From: Pelecanus crispus
Lineage: Eukaryota > Chordata > Aves > Pelecaniformes > Pelecanidae
NCBI RefSeq assembly: GCF_030463565.1
Contig: NC_134656.1
Location: forward strand, 4,140,501-4,204,500
Length of the DNA stretch: 64,000 nucleotides
Reading direction: 5' to 3'
In this document: positions 56,901-64,000 of the stretch, in pieces
Position numbering within the stretch: position 1 is the first letter of the stretch
How the letters are laid out: each line of letters opens with the position of its first letter
Notes under the pieces: model-generated
What the model was told of the DNA's origin: nothing
What the model saw: the letters and a program-made list of their open reading frames with translations, nothing else
The model's database searches: none
Translations under genes and position numbers: made by a program

Positions 56901-59439
56901 CTTGCTATTACAAGCCTTTAAGAATACGAAGTAAATAATTACATCATCATACATTCTTCTGCATAGTGATTATTAAGAATTCAAGGACTGAGATAATACA
57001 TTCTTTCATTCTAAGTTCTACAGTGGTCTATTCCACAAAACAATAAAAACGATAAAAGAATCAATCTAACACATGACCTATATTTTTTTGCAACAGGAAA
57101 CATATCAACATCCCATATCTTCCACAGTGGCAGATACAGGGTGGCAAACTTTTTTATTGCTCTCCCTTTCCAATTTATGCAGCTAGGTGAAGATGCCCCT
57201 GTGATCAGTTACAGATTCAAACTCGGCAAAAACATTCCAGATGCTGAACGCTCTGTATTTAACACATATTCTTTGCACGCCTGATTTTTGTGCATTTCTT
57301 CCCAAAAATGTAAGAGAACCAAACATTTTAGCTATTTCACAGAGAACAGACTAAACACTAAGCATTTAAAAACATGGCATTAGCGTCACATACAGACATT
57401 TCTCATCAGATATCTTCGTGACTCAGACGACAAAACTGATACTGAGTGAAGGACTAGAAAAAATGCCAACTTGTAAATGGAAGTTCTAGTTATCAAGTAG
57501 CATGATGTAACGTTGCATTGTGGAAGGACAAGTTACTTCAAACGCCAAAGCTAATGAATTATCTGCTTAAAAAATCAGTGTACTTGCATGTGAGTCTTGC
57601 TTTCAAACAACAACAAAAAGTAGTCATCTGACTGGCACTACAAACAGTGAGTTAAAAATATAGCCGTATCAAAGCGAGAAAACCTGATTGGTATGTTTTC
57701 CAGCCAATGCTAAAATAACAGAAAGCTAAGCTCTCCACCTTTGTTCTAGGTCAGCATGTGTGAAGTTCACACAGTAGAATTCACAAGAAGGAAGACTGAA
57801 ACACCAGTTTCAATCATAAGACCTGTCAGCTTCAGCAAGCACGTATCATGGAAAGCACTAACAGTATCAAAATTGATTTAAAGAAACCATCCAACAGTGA
57901 AAATCACCATGCATGATCAGTTACCAAATCAGGTACATTTGCATGGATGTTAGCAAACAAATAACTACATGCACCGCACTGTTTTTCAGTATTGCATCAC
58001 CTGAAACCTTTAACCAATCTAGTCTTCAACTACTTGCAGGCATAGAGTTTGTCATCTAATCATCATTTGCTATCTTGAACTTTTGTCTTCTGTTTATAAG
58101 ATTATATTGGCATGGCTAAAGAGCTAGTTTTGGAGAAAAATGGCATATTTATTCCTGGACAGCAGATGTCTCAGTGTTTCCTTTTGAGCGCTCCCTGAAG
58201 TTTTAAGTTCATTATGAGGTGCTGTTGGTTCAGCAAAGCAACATGAAGAATCACTCCTGATCTTATCCTAGATTGCCCTCAGCTTTCTGTCACATGGTCA
58301 AACATTTGTACGACTTGACAACTATACTAAGAAAAGCTATGTTTACAGTAACTGAAAACCCAGGGGGTTACTTAGGGGAAAATCACTGCTCAGAATTTCT
58401 TCCTTCCATGCTAGTTTAGCCAGTTCGCCTACTTCCATCCCACGGCGCAGCGCTTTATGTTTGGAAGTTACCCAAGTCACTGCTTCCAGAAATTGCCCTG
58501 AGGTTTTAGAAGTCCCAGAGCATACTGGTATAAAGTTTGTGAAGATGATATATATGTGGGTGCCCCCAGATGTCAACGTGAATGTGGAATTACTGAACTT
58601 TGGAAGGTTAAGTTGGAATGAAACAAATTTATTTTTTCTTGCATGCATAAGCTTTAAAAAAAGGAAACTCTATGAGAAGAGTGGTACAGTAATGCTGATC
58701 TACACTGCAGATCTGTGCCTCCTTTTTACTCTTCCTTTTTGAAATCTTAAATGAAGGCTATGCATTTTAATTGAGAAAATTCACACTAAACGAAAGCAGT
58801 ATCTGCTTGCACTCAGCATGCTTTGGCAGATACTTCTGAGGGGAAACACAAGGTTATGGCAGACATAAAAAACCAGAAGGTGATTTCAAACCCACATCTG
58901 AAATTCTGGCCTGCAAGTGCTGCAGAGTAACAAACCGCTTCCAAAAGGAGTCCGGAATCCAAACATACAGACAGCACAAACATTAATAATATCCAAATTA
59001 AATAAATGGCAACATAATTTATACCTTTGTTACCATGCAGAAGTTCTGGTGGCATGTTATTTAAAAAAAAGCCTTTTTTCCTGCTATTTTTCCCATCTTG
59101 CTTGTCTCCCTTTCAGGAGCTCTGTAAGAGAAACATTGAGTAGGTAACTGCAGAACAAAAAAGAAAAAAAAAAGCCCAACTCGAGTAAATCCTAAGTGCT
59201 CGCTGTGCTTCAGCTGTGGCCTAAGAGGGCCCTTGAGGCTCCCGTATCGTGCTGAAGCCGAGCTCAACACAACCGTCTGGGGAACTGGCTGTCACAGACT
59301 CCTTCGCTAAGCTACCCAGCTCCAAAAGCAATCAGGAAAATAAAAAAAAGAAAATCAGACGAATCCCTAGGCTAGGGCAGACGGAGCTCCACCGACCTGC
59401 AACCTGCACAGCAATGTCCTTCAGCCCCCGCCCCTCCCC

Positions 59440-60440
59440 TGTCCCCGGGGAAGGGCCCCACGGCTGAGAAAACGCTCCTGGCCGCCCAGCCCGCAGCTCG
59501 GGACACCCCGAGTCTGCCGCCTCCGCCGAGACATGGCAGGGGCACATCGTTCCGCCCCAGCGCGCCACCGACTGCGCTGCCCCGGCCTACGGCTCGCAGC
59601 GCCCCGAGAAAGCCCCGAGCGGGTCAAGGACCCCGCGCCCGCCGGGGAAGGGGGCGCAGCGCCGGGGCGGCCGCGCTCCCCCGGCCCGCTGACCGCCAGC
59701 GCCCCGCCGGGCCGCGCCCCCCCCCCGCCGCCGGCCGGGCTGACGGGCGGCCCCGCCGCGCTGCGCTGCGAGCCGGCAGCGGCCCACCGGGGAGGCGACC
59801 CCCGCGGCGGGCTGGGCCGCGCCAGGCCCGGGCGGGGCTGGGGGAGGCGCTGCCGCCCGTCCCTCAGCGGAGGCGCCGCTGCAGCAGGTGGGGGGAGCCC
59901 GGGCCCCCTGCGGGGAGCGGCCCGGCGGGGGAGGGCAGAGCGGGGCGGCACCAGGCCCGGGGCCGGTGCGGCGGCTTTACCTGGCACCGCGCTCCCGCGA
60001 CGGCCCCGCCGCAGCACCCCCCCCGCCCGGCACCGCTGACACCGAGGCGGAAGTGCGGCCCTCGCAGCGGCGGAGTGACGCGCCCCTCCGCCAATCGCAG
60101 AGCGCGGCCGCGCCCGGCCGTGGCCGAAGCGACGAACCAGCTTTCTCGCCCACCCGCCCGGAGGCGGGGCGTAATGCTAATCAGGCGCCGAGCCTCACAG
60201 CTCCGAGCCGCACCATTGCTGGGGAGACCGCTGGCCAATGGCGCGCCGGAGGGGCGGGGCTATGCAGACGAGGGCGGCACCGGGATCCCCCGCTGCGCTG
60301 GCCGGCCTCACCGGGCGCGTTTGGGAGGGGACGGGGCAGCCTCCGCTGCACCAACGCCACCGCCGTGCTGCAGCCGGTGCCGCCTGGGTGTGCTTTCGAG
60401 GCGCTTTTACCGTCAGGCAGCTGCGGAGCGTCGGCTCGGC
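59440..60440. promoter_or_regulatory. OSBPL2: CpG island and promoter of OSBPL2
   Basis: This is a dense CpG island with no TATA box. Candidate elements are an ETS-like GGCGGAAGTG near 60050, a CRE-like GTGACGCG near 60076, and two CCAAT boxes at 60091-60095 and 60235-60239 in NF-Y context. Long open frames across the island come from high GC content. Confidence 0.8.
59981..60060 (-). other. OSBPL2: OSBPL2 non-coding exon 1 (5' limit approximate)
   Basis: The minus strand reads GGTGCCAG|gtaaagcc, a good donor inside the CpG island upstream of exon 2. Start position is not determined by sequence; 60060 is a guess. Confidence 0.6.
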
Positions 60441-61756
60441 TCACCATCACCTGTGTAGCGCAACGTGTTCTCCTCACCGAGGGTGGGGGACAATTGCAAG
60501 TTTTGTCGCTCGGTACCTGTCCTCCTTGCGCGCTGTGGCCGGGGTCCCCATACAGCTGCGCGCATCTGGCGCAGCGTCCTGGCCCACGTGGGAGTGCTGT
60601 ACCTGCCCTAGTTTGCTGTGCACCGCTATGAACTTACCTGATTTGGGGGTTTTTTAACATTTTCACCTGCTCCAAGGCATGGTACGTGTCACCCATAGGC
60701 CACGGGTTGCGGTGGTTTGATTTTCAGGGCATCCCTTCACCCCAGGGAGCTCCAACGTCCTCCGTGTCCTGCCAGCCAGCCCGTGTCTTCCGAGGGGCCC
60801 GAGTTCCCCCTCTGCCCATCCAGCAACCAGCTGCAGCCAGCGCTGCTGCTCGGAGCGGGTTCATGGACATCTGGAAATCCCAGAGAAATAGTCAACAAAA
60901 CCGTGGGCTGGTAGCCGACGGGTTAGAGTCGCTGCCTCCCAGGAGAGAAGCGCAGGTGCTTTTATTTCTGTAGCCCTGAACTTGCACTTGTTCGGACACA
61001 ACAGGTAGCCGGAGGCAAGTTCGTAATAATCCCCTTCACTTCAGAGTAATTACTGGTGTGCTGAAGGAATTGAGACTCTTCATAGAGGTTGATGCAAGCA
61101 TCAAAACGGCGAGTCAGGAATTTAAAATGAATTTGACTCATAACATTTCTTTTAGATAATGCCTGTTCTGCTCTTTATTTACCTTGTAATTTCTGCGTCT
61201 GCAAGGTGTTTTCCTTTGCATACTCTTAAACTTCATATGCGATCAGAGAGGTTTGAAACTCTTTTCCACTGAAATGTCTCCTTCCCTCCCTTTTCATACC
61301 TGAAAGCTAGCAATTGAATGAAATCTCATTGGACTCAGCAACCAGGACTTTAAAAGGAAAAAAGTAAAAATAAAATTGCAAAGCACACACAGAGTGAGGT
61401 GCTTCAGGAGATCAGCCACAGGGATAACATCCTGAAGGAGCCAGGAACCCATCGGTCTGGATGCAGTACGTCTCGTATCACTCAGACAGGACAACCCATT
61501 GATATAATTCCTGAGGGACACCTTCTCGTCCTCTTACACGGGAAATCGTATGGGATGTCAGGAGGGGCCAGCATAAGAGCGAACAAAAACCACTTGGGAA
61601 TGACAAGCTGGAGCCTGAGTCAGGAACGGTAGGGAGTGAAGGAGGGAAATGAGTCACAGAAATACTTATTCTCAAAATGATCTTCTACCATCGATACACT
61701 TCTCAATGCAAAGCAAGTATAGGAATTAGCATATTAATTCTGTAGCACAGAACTTG
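60441..61756. other. Intergenic stretch upstream of OSBPL2
   Basis: No gene, RNA or repeat family is recognised here. GC content drops after about 61000. Confidence 0.5.
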
Positions 61757-62172
61757 TTCATGTGGTGGGTTGAACCTGGCCAGGTGCCAGGTGCCCACCA
61801 AAGCCGCTCTATCGCTTCCCTTCTCAACCGGACAGGGCAGAGAAAATATAACAAAAAAGCTCATGGGTCAAGATAAGAGCAGGGAGAGATCACTCACCGA
61901 TGACCATCACAGGCAAAACAGATTCGACTTGGGGAAAATCAGTTTATATTTGTTACCAATCAAAACTGAGTAGGGTAATGAGAAATAAAACCAAATCTTA
62001 AAACACCTTCTCCCCCACCCCTCCCTTCTTTCCGGGCTCAACTTCACTCCCAATTTCTCTCCCTCACCCCCCGAGCAGCGCAGGGGGACGGGGAATGGGG
62101 GTTGCGGTCAGTTCATCACACGTCGTCTCTGCCGCTCCTTCCTCCTCAGGGAGGGCTCCTCACACTCCTCCT

Positions 62173-62410
62173 GCTCCAGCGTGGGGTCCCTCCCACGGCA
62201 GACAGCCCTCCACGAACTGCTCCAGCGTGGCTCCTTCCCACGGGTGCAGCTCTTCCCAAACTGCTCCAGCGTGGGTCCCTTCCCCGGGCGCAGCCCCTCA
62301 GGAGCAGCCTGCTCCAGCGTGAGTCCCCCGCGGGGTCCCAATTCCTGCCAGCAAACCTGCTCCAGCCTGGGCTCCTCTCCCCATGGGGCCACAGCTCCTG
62401 CCAGGAGCCT
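62173..62410. repeat. Degenerate 44-52 bp repeats inside the LTR
   Basis: The motif gctccagcgtg recurs at 62173, 62219, 62263, 62311 and, altered, 62359, with spacing 44-52. These are older, diverged relatives of the units that follow. Confidence 0.8.
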
Positions 62411-62840
62411 GCTCCGGCGTGGGCTTCCCCCGGGGTCCCAGCCTCCTTGGGACACATCCCCTGCTCCGGCGTGGGCTTCCCCCGGGGTCCCAGCCTCCTC
62501 CGGGCACATCCCCTGCTCCGGCGTGGGCTTCCCCCGGGGTCCCAGCCTCCTTGGGGCACATCCCCTGCTCCGGCGTGGGCTTCCCCCGGGGTCCCAGCCT
62601 CCTCCGGGCACATCCCCTGCTCCGGCGTGGGCTTCCCCCGGGGTCCCAGCCTCCTCCGGGCACATCCCCTGCTCCGGCGTGGGCTTCCCCCGGGGTCCCA
62701 GCCTCCTCCGGGCACATCCCCTGCTCCGGCGTGGGCTTCCCCCGGGGTCCCAGCCTCCTTGGGGCACATCCCCTGCTCCGGCGTGGGCTTCCCCCGGGGT
62801 CCCAGCCTCCTCCGGGCACATCCCCTGCTCCGGCGTGGGC
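62411..62840. repeat. 52-bp minisatellite inside the LTR
   Basis: Units beginning gctccggcgtgggcttcccc start at 62411, 62463, 62515, 62567, 62619, 62671, 62723 and 62775, exactly 52 bp apart, with a ninth partial unit at 62827. Units differ mainly at one spot: ctccgggcac or ccttggggcac. The unit has no stop codon in any of six frames, so open frames run across the whole array. Confidence 0.93.
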
Positions 62841-63253
62841 TCCTCCCCAGGTGCAGGGGGATCCCTGCTCCCCGTGGCCCCCATGGGTGCAGGGCACAGC
62901 TGCCTCGCCATGGGCTGCCCCAGGGCTGCAGGGGAATCTCTGCTCCGTGCCTGGAGCCCCTCCTGCCCTCCTCCTGCACGGACCCTGATGCCTGCAGGGT
63001 TCCTCTCGTGTATTCTCGCTCCTCTCTCCGGCTGCAGTTGTGCCGTATCCTCCCCCCTTTCTGAACTGTGTTATCCCAGAGGTGCTACCGCCATCGCTGA
63101 TGGGCTGGGCCTTGGCCAGCGTTGGGTCCGTCTTGGAGCCGGCTGGCGTTGGCTGTGTCGGACATGGGGGAAGCTTCTGGCAGCTTCCCACAGAAGCCAC
63201 CCCTGTAGGCCCCCCAGCTACCAAACCCTTGCCACGCAAACCCAAGGCATTCA

Positions 63254-64000
63254 TCAGAGGTGGATGCAAATGCTTCTTAACAGGGGAATGGCTGCAAGGC
63301 CGGGGGGAAATCATCGCTACGCCAGCCCTTTGCCCCCAGAACAACTCACCTGCGCGGCGGGGGGAGAGGGCGCAGCAGGGCCGGGCAGGGGTGGACCTGT
63401 CCTGGTGGGGTGGCTGCGTCTCCGGGGGGTAACCCGGGTTTGGGCACCATGCGAGGGCTCCTGCTGGAGACCTGAGTGTGGCCGCAGGCGTAGCACTGTG
63501 GCCGCCCTTTTAGGTGCTGGTTATCTGCTGGAGGCACCAAAGAAGCCTTGCAAGGAAGGGGGGTGGTGGGAGGTAGGAGCGACGGCAAAGGCCCACATCG
63601 TGGTGGGATTTATTCCTCCATTGGCACTTGTGTAAAGTACGTTTCAGAGGTGCAGCAGCAAAAATACGAACCACTCCTTTGCTGCACGGCTCCCTCCTGC
63701 CCTCCCCAAATGCTTTACCTGGCACGCTGTCTGTTGATTCTGGCGCATTAACTCATCCCTACATGAGCCGACAGCTCCTGGCCGTCAGCCACACGCTGAC
63801 AATATGAGACATGAATTAACGGTGATAATGCTCCTTGCTCTGGCACAAATGAAATTGGGTTTTGAATGAAGTCTCCACTGAGAATTTCTCACACACACTG
63901 GGACTGAGTGCTTTGGGGTGGGCACAGCAGGCTCTGAGGGTGTCTGTCGGTCCCTTCGGATCCGGTCTTGCTATACCCTCCTGTTGTTTCATCCCTGCGT
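63254..64000. other. Intergenic end of the window
   Basis: No feature is recognised. A short GC-rich patch lies at 63340-63440. Confidence 0.5.

Larger units (their letters stand above)
45648..59980 (-). other. OSBPL2 intron 1, 14.3 kb
   Basis: The intron contains a CR1 fragment (48673-49050), a 40-bp tandem duplication (49093-49172), a 24-base G run (52751-52774) and an LTR (53467-53937). The rest is AT-rich sequence in which I see no gene. Additional 5' exons cannot be excluded. Confidence 0.6.
61761..63249 (-). mobile_element. Large solo LTR of an avian endogenous retrovirus
   Basis: On the plus strand it starts TGTGGTGGGTTGAACCTGG and ends CAAACCCAAGGCA; the four bases TTCA flank both sides (61757-61760 and 63250-63253), an exact target duplication. 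On the minus strand the end reads GGTTCAACCCACCACA, close to the 3' end of the LTR at 53467, which fixes the orientation. I recognise the sequence type from Neoaves genomes, where it occurs as a long LTR. At 1.49 kb it is unusually long, partly because of the internal 52-bp array. No retroviral genes are next to it. Confidence 0.75.

Noticed and set aside
59421-60631. Open frames of 124 to 247 codons at the OSBPL2 promoter
   Set aside because: They have the same cause, high GC content, and no start or splice context supports them.
60905-60960. Sequence ggtagccgacgggttagagt resembling a tRNA D-arm
   Set aside because: No B box, acceptor stem or anticodon arm can be built around it.
62102-63635. 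Open frames of 200 to 484 codons on both strands
   Set aside because: They exist because the 52-bp unit has no stop in any frame. All six frames give similar low-complexity proline/glycine-rich products, and the region is inside an LTR.
1-64000. CRISPR arrays, bacterial operons or other prokaryotic systems
   Set aside because: All identified genes are spliced vertebrate genes; the only regular array is the 52-bp minisatellite, which has no unique spacers.

Overview
The window is vertebrate nuclear DNA, almost certainly from a bird of the Neoaves group. It holds three spliced genes with vertebrate exon structure, truncated CR1 retroposons ending in the ATTCTATGATT-type tail, and two LTRs of a kind I recognise from bird genomes. 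Gene order and orientation match the mammalian LAMA5 / ADRM1 / OSBPL2 block (human 20q13.33).

Layout. Positions 1-12090 (+): the last 28 coding exons and the 3' UTR of LAMA5 (laminin alpha-5), giving the end of the coiled coil and all five LG domains; the gene starts outside the window. Positions 12590-20330 (-): complete ADRM1 (proteasome ubiquitin receptor Rpn13), nine coding exons for 405 residues plus a non-coding first exon in a CpG island. Positions 20455-60060 (-): complete OSBPL2 (oxysterol-binding-protein-related protein 2), thirteen coding exons for 480 residues, a 3.5 kb 3' UTR, a 14 kb first intron and a CpG-island promoter at 59.4-60.4 kb. Positions 60.4-64 kb: intergenic DNA containing a 1.49 kb LTR with an internal 52-bp minisatellite.

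LAMA5 and ADRM1 converge, with mRNA ends about 500 bp apart. OSBPL2 and ADRM1 lie in tandem: the OSBPL2 poly(A) site sits roughly 100-250 bp upstream of the probable ADRM1 start, inside the same CpG island. The genes are neighbours, not a pathway: LAMA5 is a basement-membrane protein, ADRM1 a proteasome subunit, and OSBPL2 a lipid-transfer protein. Summed exon lengths keep frame across every junction in all three genes, so I see no sign of a pseudogene.

Points worth a second look: a GC-AG intron in LAMA5; a repeated RQRR-coding 18-mer in LG1 and LG3; a chimeric CR1 structure present twice; a candidate alternative OSBPL2 start exon that would remove the FFAT motif; the 52-bp array in the LTR; a 24-base G run; and tandem splice donors in the ADRM1 5' UTR. 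I found no convincing new multi-gene system. Long ORFs in the GC-rich islands and in the 52-bp array are artefacts of base composition.
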